Below the pieces are notes generated by a model that had not been told where the DNA came from, did not search any database, and worked only from the letters and a program-made list of their open reading frames with translations. Of a stretch of DNA of 64,000 nucleotides, positions 33,348 through 41,907 are shown one piece after another. The DNA is from CAZFMJ01 sp964520045 (GTDB lineage: Bacteria > Elusimicrobiota > Elusimicrobia > Elusimicrobiales > CAZFMJ01), in NCBI GenBank assembly GCA_964520045.1, contig CAZFMJ010000003.1:1-64000 (forward strand), given 5' to 3'. Position 1 is the stretch's first letter, and each line of letters opens with the position of its first letter. A program made the position numbers and the translations under genes.

Positions 33348-34402
33348 CTTTTAATCAAGTGAATCGCCGTCGCCTTAAAAACCGCAAAAACGTTCTGTCC
33401 GGCTCTTAAGCCCAGGCTTTCAATCGACCGGCGCGTAACCGCGGCGGCCAAATTAAATCCGCAATTCAAGGTCACTTTATATTCCAGGCCGAACGGTTCG
33501 ATCCGCGCGATGGCGGCCTTAAAATGGTTTCGCGCGCTGTCTGTTTCCGGCAGCTTTGAAACGGTGACGTTTTCAGGGCGGATGCAGACAAAAACTTCGT
33601 CGCCGATCCCGCATTCCGAAACCGCCTCTAAAAACACGTCCCGCACTTTAACGGAACAGAGATTGTCTTCTTTTTTTACAACCTTTCCCTCCAGAAGCGT
33701 CTCTACTCCTATAAAATCAGCGACCGCTTCAGAAGCCGGCCTCAGGAATATATCCTGCGGAGCGCCCTGCTGTATGATCCGGCCGTCCTTCATTACGGCC
33801 AATTTGTCGGCCAAACTTAACGCCTCGGAATGGCTTTGAGTGACAAGCAGCGCGGTGGTCTTATTCCGCTTAAGTATACCGCGCAGATCCGCAATTAAAG
33901 AGCCTTTGTAGCGCTGATCTAAACTTAAGAACGGTTCATCCAATAACAGCAATTCCGGGTCCGTTACAAATGCCCGCGCGAGCGACACCCTGCGCAATTG
34001 CCCCGCGGAAAGCGTGCCTGTTCTATATTCTCTCAGCTGGTTTATTTTGAAGAGCTCAAGAGTTTCATCCACTTTACTCGTATCGCGGATACCGCGCAGG
34101 CGGAGAGGCAGGGCAACATTTTTATACACGGTTTCATTCAAAAGATACGCCTGGGGGAACACGAACGAAAGTTTGCGCCTGAAGCGCAGCGGATTTTTCA
34201 AAGTAAGAATATTTTCTCCGGCGACTTCGATCAATCCGCTGTCCGGCTTTTGCAGAAGGGCGATGATGCCGAGGAGAGTGGATTTCCCCGCGCCGTTGGG
34301 GCCGAGTATCGCAAGAGTGCCGGCTTCTTCGGCCCGGAGCTCATCGACGCAAAGCTTGAATCTTTGCGGAAATTCCAATTTTAAATTCTCTATTTTAATC
34401 AT
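33344..34402 (-). CDS. tupC: Tungstate/molybdate ABC transporter ATPase
   Basis: A 352-residue ATPase. Walker A is GPNGAGKSTLLG, the signature loop LSAGQLRRVSLARAF, and Walker B LLLLDEPFLSLD. The C-terminal third is an oxyanion-binding (TOBE-type) domain, as in ModC and TupC. It powers TupB in the inner membrane. The start overlaps the tupB stop and its own stop overlaps moeA. Confidence 0.88.
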   Translation of the reverse strand: MIKIENLKLEFPQRFKLCVDELRAEEAGTLAILGPNGAGKSTLLGIIALLQKPDSGLIEVAGENILTLKNPLRFRRKLSFVFPQAYLLNETVYKNVALPLRLRGIRDTSKVDETLELFKINQLREYRTGTLSAGQLRRVSLARAFVTDPELLLLDEPFLSLDQRYKGSLIADLRGILKRNKTTALLVTQSHSEALSLADKLAVMKDGRIIQQGAPQDIFLRPASEAVADFIGVETLLEGKVVKKEDNLCSVKVRDVFLEAVSECGIGDEVFVCIRPENVTVSKLPETDSARNHFKAAIARIEPFGLEYKVTLNCGFNLAAAVTRRSIESLGLRAGQNVFAVFKATAIHLIKR

Positions 34403-35100
34403 GCTTTCCCCGCTCTGCTTTGCTGAATATAGGTAAGAGCAAGGTTAACTATAAAACTCATCGCAAGCAGGATTATGCTTAAGGCAATTGCTATGTCAAA
34501 ATTGCCCATTTGCGTTTCCAAAACAGTGGCCGTAGTCAAGACGCGGGTCTGCCCTTTGATATTTCCGCCTATCATCATTACCGCGCCGACTTCCGAGATT
34601 ATGCTTCCGAAACCTGCGATTACCGCGGCCGATACCGAAAGCCTGATCTCTTTGATAAGAATGCATATCGCTTGCCGGGTATCGGCGCCCAACATCAGGA
34701 TCTGCTGATAAAACTTGGGATCAACCGCCTGGAATGCCGCCAGCGATAATCCGGTAATGATAGGCGCGGCTATAATCACTTGAGCAAGAATCATCCCTTT
34801 CGGCGTATAGAGCCAATTTAAAAAACCGAACGGGCCGTTCCTTGACAGGGTTAAAGCAACTACCAGCCCTACGACCACAGGGGGAAGTCCCATGGCCGTA
34901 TTTGTAAGCGTAATAACCAGTTTTTTAAGGGGAAACCGCTTAAACGCTATTATTCCGCCCAGCGGAACGCCGATAACCGTAGCGATCAGAGTGGCGGTTA
35001 TTGAAACGAACAGGGAGAGTTTTAAAATTACCAGGACATCTTCGTTAAGACTAAAGATAAGCGCCAGACCTTTTTCAATTCCGCCGAAGATATAATTCAT
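34399..35100 (-). CDS. tupB: Tungstate ABC transporter permease
   Basis: A 233-residue permease with five to six hydrophobic segments. The TupB family is recognisable from TAMGLPPVVVGLVVAL and the coupling-loop region ILMLGADTRQAI, followed by GSIISEVGAVMMIGGNI. It forms the membrane channel for tungstate with TupC. It overlaps both neighbours (tupA and tupC) by four bases, so the three are translated together. Confidence 0.9.
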   Translation of the reverse strand: MNYIFGGIEKGLALIFSLNEDVLVILKLSLFVSITATLIATVIGVPLGGIIAFKRFPLKKLVITLTNTAMGLPPVVVGLVVALTLSRNGPFGFLNWLYTPKGMILAQVIIAAPIITGLSLAAFQAVDPKFYQQILMLGADTRQAICILIKEIRLSVSAAVIAGFGSIISEVGAVMMIGGNIKGQTRVLTTATVLETQMGNFDIAIALSIILLAMSFIVNLALTYIQQSRAGKA

Positions 35101-35930
35101 GACGCCGTTGGTTTATGATCCCAAAAGAATAACTGCTGTCCGTGCTTATCCATGCCGAAGGTTTCAATAATCTTTCTCGTGTCCCCCGAAAGCAGGAAAT
35201 CCAATAACGCTTCGGCGCCATGGGCGTTAATCCGGGGAAATTTCGCGGGATTAACCGGGATCAGGCTGTAGTAATTCAGGAGCGCCGGGTCACCTTCGCA
35301 AAGTATGATTAAGTCGACGGTATTCTTTAAAGATATATAGGTCGACCTGTCGCATAATATATACCCCTGCTTTTCATCCGCAACTCTCAGCGTCGCCGCC
35401 ATTCCCTGCCCGGCTTCGATATAGCTGTTTTTATCGGGCGAAACTCCGGCTTTTTCCCAAATCTTGTTTTCTTTCTTATGTGTTCCGGAGTTGTCGCCCC
35501 TTGAAACAAATACCGCTTTTGATTTAGCTATTTTGTTAAAAGCATCCGCCGCATTTTTACCGCCCTTTATGCCGGCGACATCGTTCCTGCTTCCTAAAAC
35601 AACAAAGTCGTTATGCATAAACGTCGTCCTGCCGGTTCCATAGCCTTCATCCATAAATCTTTTTTCATCCTCCGGGCTATGCACCCATAGTATATCCGCC
35701 TCTCCGTCCTGTCCCATCCTTAAGGCCTGCCCCGTGCCCACCGCTATTGCCTTAAGCGTGTAATCTGTTTTTTTCTGGAATATATCCGCAAGCACGTCTA
35801 AAAGACCCGTGTCCTGCACGCTTGTCGTAGTGGCCAGGATGACGGTCTTATTATCCGCGGTATAACGGATAAAAAAAATCCCGGAGACTGATACGGCCAA
35901 TAAGGAGGCCAAAATGGTTTTTTTCAACAT
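35097..35930 (-). CDS. tupA: Tungstate-binding protein TupA
   Basis: A 277-residue periplasmic binding protein with an N-terminal hydrophobic leader. It carries the TupA fingerprint: ILATTTSVQDTGLLD near the N-terminus, then AVGTGQALRMGQDGEADILWVH (split around residue 65-85) and FVSRGDNSGTHKKE. The TTTS segment is the oxyanion contact that distinguishes TupA from ModA and WtpA. It begins one base before the fdhD stop region ends, so the genes are tightly joined. It gives the island its likely preference for tungsten. Confidence 0.92.
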   Translation of the reverse strand: MLKKTILASLLAVSVSGIFFIRYTADNKTVILATTTSVQDTGLLDVLADIFQKKTDYTLKAIAVGTGQALRMGQDGEADILWVHSPEDEKRFMDEGYGTGRTTFMHNDFVVLGSRNDVAGIKGGKNAADAFNKIAKSKAVFVSRGDNSGTHKKENKIWEKAGVSPDKNSYIEAGQGMAATLRVADEKQGYILCDRSTYISLKNTVDLIILCEGDPALLNYYSLIPVNPAKFPRINAHGAEALLDFLLSGDTRKIIETFGMDKHGQQLFFWDHKPTAS

Positions 35931-36695
35931 TTAGATTATCCTTTCCTCGGCGCTATATACGTTCATTCTGCTGCCACGGGCAAAACCTACGAGCGTTAAA
36001 TTCATTTCTCTTGCCAGCCTTATGGCCTGATCGGTCGCCGCGGCCCGGGAGATCACTGCGGGCATGCCGCATTTTTTAACTTTAAAGACCACCTCCGAGG
36101 AAATTCTGCCGCTTGTTATTAAAATTTTATCTTCAAAGGTTTCGTTCTGCGACAGAGCATGTCCTATAACCTTATCAATGGCATTATGTCTTCCGATATC
36201 TTCTCTAAAAACTAAAATACCGCCTTTATTTGCCAATGCGGCGCTATGCACTCCGCCGGTTTTTAAGTATGTTTCCGAACGCTTTTGAAAATCCGACATC
36301 ATCGCGCAAATTAAGCCGGCGGCTATTTTAAATCCGGAAATAATTTTTGCTCTGTGCGCGACGTCAAATACATTGTAAAAAAGAGCTCCTTTGCCGCATC
36401 CCGAAGTATAAAGCCGCTTAAACATTAATTTCTCAACGTCGGCATCGACCCCCTCGATACAGCAAGACCAGCGCCGGGTATCGATCAGTATTTTTTTGAT
36501 ATCGCTTAAGTTCCTGATAATTCCGGAGGTAAAAAGAAACCCTCTTACAAGGTCTTCCAGGTCAAAAGGAGAGCACAGCAGGGTTACAAGCTCATTCTCT
36601 GCCAAGTTTAAAGTAAAAGGCACTTCCTGCGCTACCACATCTTCCGCCGTTTCCCTGGCATTCTCTTTTATCCTGGTAATTGTGAACGCTTCCAT
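35931..36695 (-). CDS. fdhD: FdhD, formate dehydrogenase sulfurtransferase
   Basis: A 254-residue FdhD, which moves sulfur from a cysteine desulfurase to the metal cofactor of formate dehydrogenase and is needed for activity. Seen are LLCSPFDLEDLVRGFLFTSG, the sulfur-carrying region TSGCGKGALFY, and DIGRHNAIDKVIG with RISSEVVFK. One of the usual CxxC cysteines is replaced: the motif reads SGCGK, so a single cysteine remains there. The start at MEAFTI sits just after the modE stop. The longer upstream frame lies inside modE. Confidence 0.9.
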   Translation of the reverse strand: MEAFTITRIKENARETAEDVVAQEVPFTLNLAENELVTLLCSPFDLEDLVRGFLFTSGIIRNLSDIKKILIDTRRWSCCIEGVDADVEKLMFKRLYTSGCGKGALFYNVFDVAHRAKIISGFKIAAGLICAMMSDFQKRSETYLKTGGVHSAALANKGGILVFREDIGRHNAIDKVIGHALSQNETFEDKILITSGRISSEVVFKVKKCGMPAVISRAAATDQAIRLAREMNLTLVGFARGSRMNVYSAEERII

Positions 36696-36696
36696 A

Positions 36697-37035
36697 TCAG
36701 AAGATTTCTCCGTAGAGCCGGTCCACGGATAATTTAACATGATGTTCTAAATTAAAGAACTTTTCCAACAGCTTTTCGGCATATGGCGTCAGTTTCGTAT
36801 TGCCTCCGCTTGCGCCGCCCTTAGTGCATATAACAAGCTGTCTCCCCAGTCTTTTTTCCGCTGATTTTATATAGCTCCATGCATGGCGATAGGACATGTT
36901 CAGGCTTTTTGCCGCGCTGTTAATCGAGCCTGTCTTTTGAACGCGGCTTAAAATCGCCGCCTTGCCGATGCCGAAGACAAGTTTCCCGTCTTTTTCAAGC
37001 CAAACCTTTGATTTTGCCCTTAATTTTGTCTTCAT
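36697..37035 (-). CDS. ModE-type N-terminal DNA-binding regulator
   Basis: A 112-residue winged-helix protein equal to the N-terminal half of ModE. The helix-turn-helix segment SRVQKTGSINSAAKSLNMSY, the following RHAWSYIKSAEKRLG and GGASGGNTKLTPYAEKLL are the family pattern. It lacks the metal-binding domains, so it cannot sense molybdate or tungstate by the usual route. It is encoded inside the island and probably regulates it. The ligand, if any, is unknown. Confidence 0.85.
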   Translation of the reverse strand: MKTKLRAKSKVWLEKDGKLVFGIGKAAILSRVQKTGSINSAAKSLNMSYRHAWSYIKSAEKRLGRQLVICTKGGASGGNTKLTPYAEKLLEKFFNLEHHVKLSVDRLYGEIF

Positions 37036-37652
37036 ATTGCATCCTTATCGGATAAGCCTTGAATTATTTCCAGATCTTCTTTCGTGTTTATATTCCTAAA
37101 GACGTTTCTGTGAAAAGAGGAGTCTTCTAAATTCCAATAGGCCGCATCTACCGTTTTCATGAAACTTCCTATGGAATAATTTCCGCTGTTTTTGACAAAA
37201 CGGCGGATATCCTCCGCCAGACTTTTTTTATAGATCGCATGAAGCGGCTCGACGCAATCGCCTACCGCGGGAATAAGGGCGTCGCATTTCTTTGTTTCAA
37301 AATACTCGAGCTGCCGCAGAATCAATCCGTTATGCAAAAAAGGCATATCGCAAGCCACAAAAAAAAGCGCGCTTCTTGAGGTCGCCGACAGGGCGGAATG
37401 AATTCCGCCCAGAGGGCCGATATTCCTTATCGCATCTTCGGTTATAACGGCCTCTTTTTTATATGATTCAAATTCCGGGGGAGAATTGGTCACTAAAATG
37501 ATTTCGCCGAATATTTCTTTTAAAAGCCCGATCGTCCGCTCAATGACAGGAACGCCGTTTATCCGGACAAATGCCTTATTTAATCCCTGCATCCTTGAGT
37601 TTTTTCCGCCGGCCAATATCGCCCCCGCTATATCTGCGATCTTGCCCTTCAA
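37032..37652 (-). CDS. mobA: MobA-like molybdenum cofactor guanylyltransferase
   Basis: A 206-residue nucleotidyltransferase that attaches GMP to form the bis-guanine dinucleotide cofactor used by DMSO-reductase-family enzymes such as FdhA. The nucleotide-binding start AGGKNSRMQGLNKAFV, the metal-binding ACDMPFL and the NINTKEDLEI ending are typical. It overlaps both flxA-like and modE-like genes by four bases. Its presence fits the adjacent formate dehydrogenase. Confidence 0.92.
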   Translation of the reverse strand: MKGKIADIAGAILAGGKNSRMQGLNKAFVRINGVPVIERTIGLLKEIFGEIILVTNSPPEFESYKKEAVITEDAIRNIGPLGGIHSALSATSRSALFFVACDMPFLHNGLILRQLEYFETKKCDALIPAVGDCVEPLHAIYKKSLAEDIRRFVKNSGNYSIGSFMKTVDAAYWNLEDSSFHRNVFRNINTKEDLEIIQGLSDKDAI

Positions 37653-38485
37653 AATGCTCCTTCCTTATGCGGCAGTTCCTTTACCTGTGAAAACGTAAAC
37701 ACCGGGCCGTCCACACAGACAAACTTCTCGCCGATATTGCAGTGCCCGCATTTACCGATCCCGCATTTCATATAACGCTCAAGCGTCATAATGATATCCT
37801 TATCCATAAACCCGGACTTGGAAAGCTGCTGTGTTACAAACCTTATCATTATCGGCGGGCCGCAGACGACTGCGACGGCGTTATTCGGATGAATCTCCGT
37901 CTGCTTCCATAGCTCGGTTACAACGCCCACGCTGCATCCCCAGCCGTCGCAGGGCTTATCAACGGTAAGCCAAACTTCGGTATCGGGAATTTTCTTCCAG
38001 GCCTCTAATTCGCCTTTAAAACAGATCTCATCCGGCGTTTTTGCGCCGTAAATTACTTTTATATGCCCGAAGTCTTTTCTATTATCGAATACCAGATTTA
38101 TCAGGCTTCTTATCGGCGCCAATCCGATGCCGCCGGCTATAAAATAAATATTCTTTCCCTTAATTTCGCCGAATGGAAATGAATTGCCGTAAGGTCCCCG
38201 CAAATGCAAAATATCCCCTTTTTTAAGATTGTGGATGCCTTTCGTCACCAGTCCGGCTGCCCGTATGGTAAATTCCAGAAACCCGCTCCTGGACGGCGAC
38301 GAGGTTATGGAGATGGGGGCCTCTCCCAATCCCAATACCGAAACCTCCATAAACTGACCCTGCTTATATCGAAATTTTTCGGTTTGGTTCTTATCGGCGA
38401 ACTTCACCGTAAATGTTTTTGTGTCGAACGTCTCCTGACGTATATCTTCTATTGCGGCCGGATAGGGAATATATTCGTTTTTCAT
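37649..38485 (-). CDS. FAD/NAD(P)-binding subunit of formate dehydrogenase (FlxA/HydG-like)
   Basis: A 278-residue paralogue of the flxA product at 22 kb. The FAD and nucleotide parts hold LRGPYGNSFPFGE, IYFIAGGIGLAPIRS and VIYGAKTPDEICF, and the C-terminal 2Fe-2S motif is MKCGIGKCGHCNIG. In this operon it should join the FlxB-like protein and FdhA into an NAD(P)-linked formate dehydrogenase. The start is set at MKNEY, three bases after the upstream stop region. The longer frame runs back into the FlxB-like gene. Confidence 0.85.
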   Translation of the reverse strand: MKNEYIPYPAAIEDIRQETFDTKTFTVKFADKNQTEKFRYKQGQFMEVSVLGLGEAPISITSSPSRSGFLEFTIRAAGLVTKGIHNLKKGDILHLRGPYGNSFPFGEIKGKNIYFIAGGIGLAPIRSLINLVFDNRKDFGHIKVIYGAKTPDEICFKGELEAWKKIPDTEVWLTVDKPCDGWGCSVGVVTELWKQTEIHPNNAVAVVCGPPIMIRFVTQQLSKSGFMDKDIIMTLERYMKCGIGKCGHCNIGEKFVCVDGPVFTFSQVKELPHKEGAF

Positions 38486-38487
38486 CT

Positions 38488-39543
38488 TTACATTACCTTT
38501 TTTCCTTCGGTTATTTCCTGTATAAATTTGGACATGCCTATGTTCACCGGGCAGCCCGACAAGCATCTTCCGCAGGCGACACATCCGCTCATCCCCGTCT
38601 TTTTATGGTCGTATTTGAGCTTGTGCTCGTACCGCCGAGATGTTCTGTGCCATTTATCCCTCCTGGGATTATGTCCGCTTGCTTCGCGGGTGTATCCCTC
38701 AAAGATACACGCATCCCAGGTCCTTAAACGCTGCCCCGCGGCATCCTTGGCGGTATCGAACACATTGAAACACGTGCAGGTAGGGCAGGAGTATAAACAG
38801 GCGCCGCAATAAATACATCTTTCGCCTATGCGCCGGTAATTTTCTTCCGGGATGAAATCATCCTTGCTCATTAGGTCTATCGCCTTTTTGAAATCAACTT
38901 TTAATTCCACCGCGCTCCTTGCCTTAGCTTTTATCTGGTTGATTGTTTTTATATCTTTTTCCGGCGCGTCCTGAAAAAATATTTTATGCCCGGAGATAAA
39001 CGCTTCTCCCATTTTTGAGCCCGCTTCCGCAAAATAGAAATCTCCGCCGTCAATGAACTGCAGGTCAAAACCATTTTCAGCAAAAGGCCCCGTATCGGCT
39101 GACGCGCAAAAACAAGCCGCCCTGGGCGGCTTAATGCAGCCGATTACCACGATAAACCTGTCTTTTATGCGGTTGAGATAATAGGCGTCATCAAAATTAC
39201 GCTTAAAAAAATCATCCGCAAAAAGAAGGCCTTTTAAGTCGCAGGATCTTATCCCGAAGATCAGTGCCGGAGCCGGCTCCGTTGTTTCCTTGATACCGCC
39301 GTCTTTAAACTCAAACATCGATTCAAGCTGGGGGAAAAATATATCCTTAGGCGGAACAACCGTATCCACGTCCTCCAGCGAAACATTGTTGAGCGCTGTT
39401 TCCAATTCTTTGCCTTCTTTGGGCAACGGCGCAAAACAGACATCGTCGCCCATGATTTTCTGCGGGACATAGACATTCTTTCCCGCCGCCAGCCCCCTGA
39501 GCAATTCTTTTATGTCTTTTTTCCAGATTATCGTTATAGTCAT
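38488..39543 (-). CDS. 4Fe-4S subunit of formate dehydrogenase (FlxB/HydB-like)
   Basis: A 351-residue paralogue of FlxB. It has IFGIRSCDLKGLLFAD, AACFCASADTGPF, then a double ferredoxin CIYCGACLYSCPTCTCFN and CVACGRCLSGCPVN, with the family segment TWDACIFEGYTREASGHNPR. It would relay electrons between FdhA and the FAD/NAD subunit. It overlaps fdhA by four bases (ATGA). Two CxxC-type cysteines in the N-terminal half differ in spacing from the 23 kb copy. Confidence 0.87.
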   Translation of the reverse strand: MTITIIWKKDIKELLRGLAAGKNVYVPQKIMGDDVCFAPLPKEGKELETALNNVSLEDVDTVVPPKDIFFPQLESMFEFKDGGIKETTEPAPALIFGIRSCDLKGLLFADDFFKRNFDDAYYLNRIKDRFIVVIGCIKPPRAACFCASADTGPFAENGFDLQFIDGGDFYFAEAGSKMGEAFISGHKIFFQDAPEKDIKTINQIKAKARSAVELKVDFKKAIDLMSKDDFIPEENYRRIGERCIYCGACLYSCPTCTCFNVFDTAKDAAGQRLRTWDACIFEGYTREASGHNPRRDKWHRTSRRYEHKLKYDHKKTGMSGCVACGRCLSGCPVNIGMSKFIQEITEGKKVM

Positions 39544-41576
39544 TGCTTTTCCACCTTTACCGCGCAGACCTTATACTCGGGAATTTTGGCTATGGGATCA
39601 ACCGCATTGATCGTTAAAATATTTGCCGCCGCCTCTCTGAAGTGAAACGGCATAAACAGCGAGCCCCGAACCACCTTTTGGCCTAAAGCCGCCTTCAGCG
39701 TAATCGTTCCCCGGCGCGAGGTTACCTTAACTAATTGGCCGTCCCTTATGCCTAACTCTTTTGCATCATCAGAATGCATTTCCACATAAGGACATGGAGA
39801 TTCCCGTTCTAAAACAGCGGTTCTGTTGGTCATAGTGCGGGTATGCCAATGCCAATATACGCGGCCCGTGGAGAGAACAAAATTATATTCCTTGTCCGTT
39901 TCCTCCGCGGGAGGCGCGTACGGCCGGGGCAGGAACGCTCCTTTTCCCCTTGTAAATTTTTCTTTATGCAGGATCGGCGTGCCGGGATGCTCCTTACTCG
40001 GACAAGGCCATTGCAGGCCGTAGGGATCCAGCCGATCATAGCTCACCCCGCCGTAAATAGGCGTAAGGGAGGAAATCTCGTCCATTATCTCCGAGGGGTG
40101 TTTATAATTCATGCCGTTGTAGCCGGATTTGCCTGCCACCGCGCCCAGTATCTCCCAGTCGGCCTTCGCCCCGCCCGGAGGCTCGATCACTTTTCTTATC
40201 CGCTCCACCCGTCTTTCAGTGCTGGTAAATGTCCCGTCTTTTTCCGCGAAGCTCGCGCTGGGCAGCACCACGTGCGCGTATTCGGCGGTATCGGTCAGGA
40301 ATATATCCTGCACGACCAGAAACTCCGCCTTCCGCAAACAGTCTTTAACATGGTTTGAGTCGGGGTCGCTGATTACCGGATTTTCACCCATAATGTACAT
40401 GCCCTTGACCCTGCCCGCTCCGGCTGCGCTCACTATCTCTGTTACCGTAAGCCCTGGTTTTGACGGCAAACCGTCCACCTTCCATGCCGTCTCAAATTTT
40501 TTACGGATATTTTCATCAGCTATACTCTGGTATCCCGAGTATAGAGCGGGAAGCGCGCCTGTATCACATGATCCCTGAACGTTGTTCTGACCCCTGAGAG
40601 GATTAACGCCCGTAGAGGAGCATCCGATATGTCCGGTTATCATGGCAAGATTAGCCAGGGACTTCACATTATCGACTCCGGTTGTATGCTGGGTAATACC
40701 CATGGAATAAACAATCATCGCCTTGCGAGTTTTAGCGTACATGCGGGCTATCTCAATGATTTTTTCCCGGGGTATATTGGTGATCTTTTCCACGTATTCC
40801 GGGGTATACGCCTTAACCATATCTTTCAACTCTTCAAATCCTTCCGTCCTTTCCTGTATGAAGTTCTTATCATGCAGATTTTCGGAAATTATCACATGGA
40901 TAAGCCCGTTTATCCAGGCAACGTCGGTGCCGTTTTTATGCTGAACATGGATCGCGGCGTATTTAGCGAGTTCGATTTTTCTGGGATCGATAAGGATAAG
41001 TTTTGCCGCTTTATCTATGACGGCCTTGACTATGCGCGAACCTATTAAGGGATGCTGGGCGGTCGTATCCGAGCCGGTAATTAAAATAAGCTCGGCATCC
41101 TCAAATTCCGAGATAGAATTTGTCATTGCGCCGGAACCGAAAGACGCAGCCAGACCGGCGACCGTAGACGCGTGGCAAAGCCGGGCGCAGTGGTCCACGT
41201 TATTGGTTTTGAACACCGCCCGCGCCAGCTTCATCATCAGGAAGTTTTCTTCGTTGGTGGTCTTGGCCGAGCTCAAAAAAGCAAGGGCGTCCGGCCCGAA
41301 TTTTTCTTTATAGCCCTTAAATTTTTCCGCGACCAAACTCAGCGCCTCGTCCCAGCCGGCCGAAACAAAGCGGTTATTTTTCTTAATGAGCGGAGTGGTA
41401 AGCCGGTCCGCGCTGTTGGAAAACTCGTGACAATTCCATCCCTTGACACAAAGCGCGCCTCTGGAGACGGGATGATTTTTACTGGGGTATGCCCCTGTCA
41501 ATTTCTTTCCGTCGGAAACCAGATAAAGACCGCAGCCGCACCCGCAATAGATGCAGGTCGTTAAAACTCTTGGCAT
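39540..41576 (-). CDS. fdhA: Formate dehydrogenase catalytic subunit FdhA
   Basis: A 678-residue molybdopterin-bis-GMP enzyme of the FdhF branch. A 4Fe-4S cluster is held by CIYCGCGCG and a later cysteine in RGALCVKG. The active-site motif HCARLCHASTVAGL places cysteine (residue 134), not selenocysteine, as the metal ligand, next to His135. RGQNNVQGSCDTGALP and the closing IAKIPEYKVCAV are typical. It has no ferredoxin extension and no export signal, so it is cytoplasmic and depends on the FlxB-like partner. The start follows GGGAGGATACT. Neighbouring tup genes make tungsten the likely metal. Confidence 0.92.
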   Translation of the reverse strand: MPRVLTTCIYCGCGCGLYLVSDGKKLTGAYPSKNHPVSRGALCVKGWNCHEFSNSADRLTTPLIKKNNRFVSAGWDEALSLVAEKFKGYKEKFGPDALAFLSSAKTTNEENFLMMKLARAVFKTNNVDHCARLCHASTVAGLAASFGSGAMTNSISEFEDAELILITGSDTTAQHPLIGSRIVKAVIDKAAKLILIDPRKIELAKYAAIHVQHKNGTDVAWINGLIHVIISENLHDKNFIQERTEGFEELKDMVKAYTPEYVEKITNIPREKIIEIARMYAKTRKAMIVYSMGITQHTTGVDNVKSLANLAMITGHIGCSSTGVNPLRGQNNVQGSCDTGALPALYSGYQSIADENIRKKFETAWKVDGLPSKPGLTVTEIVSAAGAGRVKGMYIMGENPVISDPDSNHVKDCLRKAEFLVVQDIFLTDTAEYAHVVLPSASFAEKDGTFTSTERRVERIRKVIEPPGGAKADWEILGAVAGKSGYNGMNYKHPSEIMDEISSLTPIYGGVSYDRLDPYGLQWPCPSKEHPGTPILHKEKFTRGKGAFLPRPYAPPAEETDKEYNFVLSTGRVYWHWHTRTMTNRTAVLERESPCPYVEMHSDDAKELGIRDGQLVKVTSRRGTITLKAALGQKVVRGSLFMPFHFREAAANILTINAVDPIAKIPEYKVCAVKVEKQ

Positions 41577-41593
41577 AGTATCCTCCCTGTACA

Positions 41594-41818
41594 TTAAAGA
41601 CCGATGGCCGCTGGAAATGAATTATCAGCAAGAAATGCGTTCCATGTTAATCCGGACAGCTCCAATGCGGGGTGCGTTAAGAGGGTATGATCTTTTAAAA
41701 ATATGCCCTGCGGTATAAAATACATATAGGAGACCGAATATTCAAAACCCGCTGCCACAAAGGCCATAACAGGGAAAAACTGTTTCTCACATTCCAGCAA
41801 GCTTTCCAAACGCCACAT
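41594..41818 (-). pseudogene. Fragment of an FNT-family formate/nitrite channel
   Basis: The 74-codon frame reads FFPVMAFVAAGFEYSVS, then YMYFIPQGIFLKD, and near the end GLTWNAFLADNSFPAAIG. This matches the late part of FocA-type channels (a FEHSVANMYFIP-like stretch, then LTWGxFLxxNLIPVTLGN). The first four helices and the last helix are missing. The -10 box of a promoter abuts the first codon. So it is a remnant, now lying in the leader of fdhA. The original gene would have been a formate importer or exporter for the enzyme beside it. Confidence 0.72.
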
Positions 41819-41820
41819 TC

Positions 41821-41850
41821 ATTATAATCAAAAACAGCTGATACTTTCAA
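41821..41850 (-). promoter_or_regulatory. Promoter of the formate dehydrogenase operon
   Basis: On the minus strand, TTGAAA (41845-41850) and TATAAT (41821-41826) are 18 bases apart. It lies about 240 bases before fdhA. Since the genes from fdhA to mogA are nearly gapless, it could drive the whole island. The leader would include the FNT remnant. Confidence 0.55.
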
Positions 41851-41907
41851 GGACACACGCCTGAAGCCCGGCGCGGTAAGAGCGGATTCCAGCGGTGTGA
41901 ATACGGG

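Noticed and set aside
39540..41576. Selenocysteine in FdhA
   Set aside because: The ligand codon is a normal cysteine codon in HCARLCHAS. No in-frame TGA or SECIS-like hairpin is needed.
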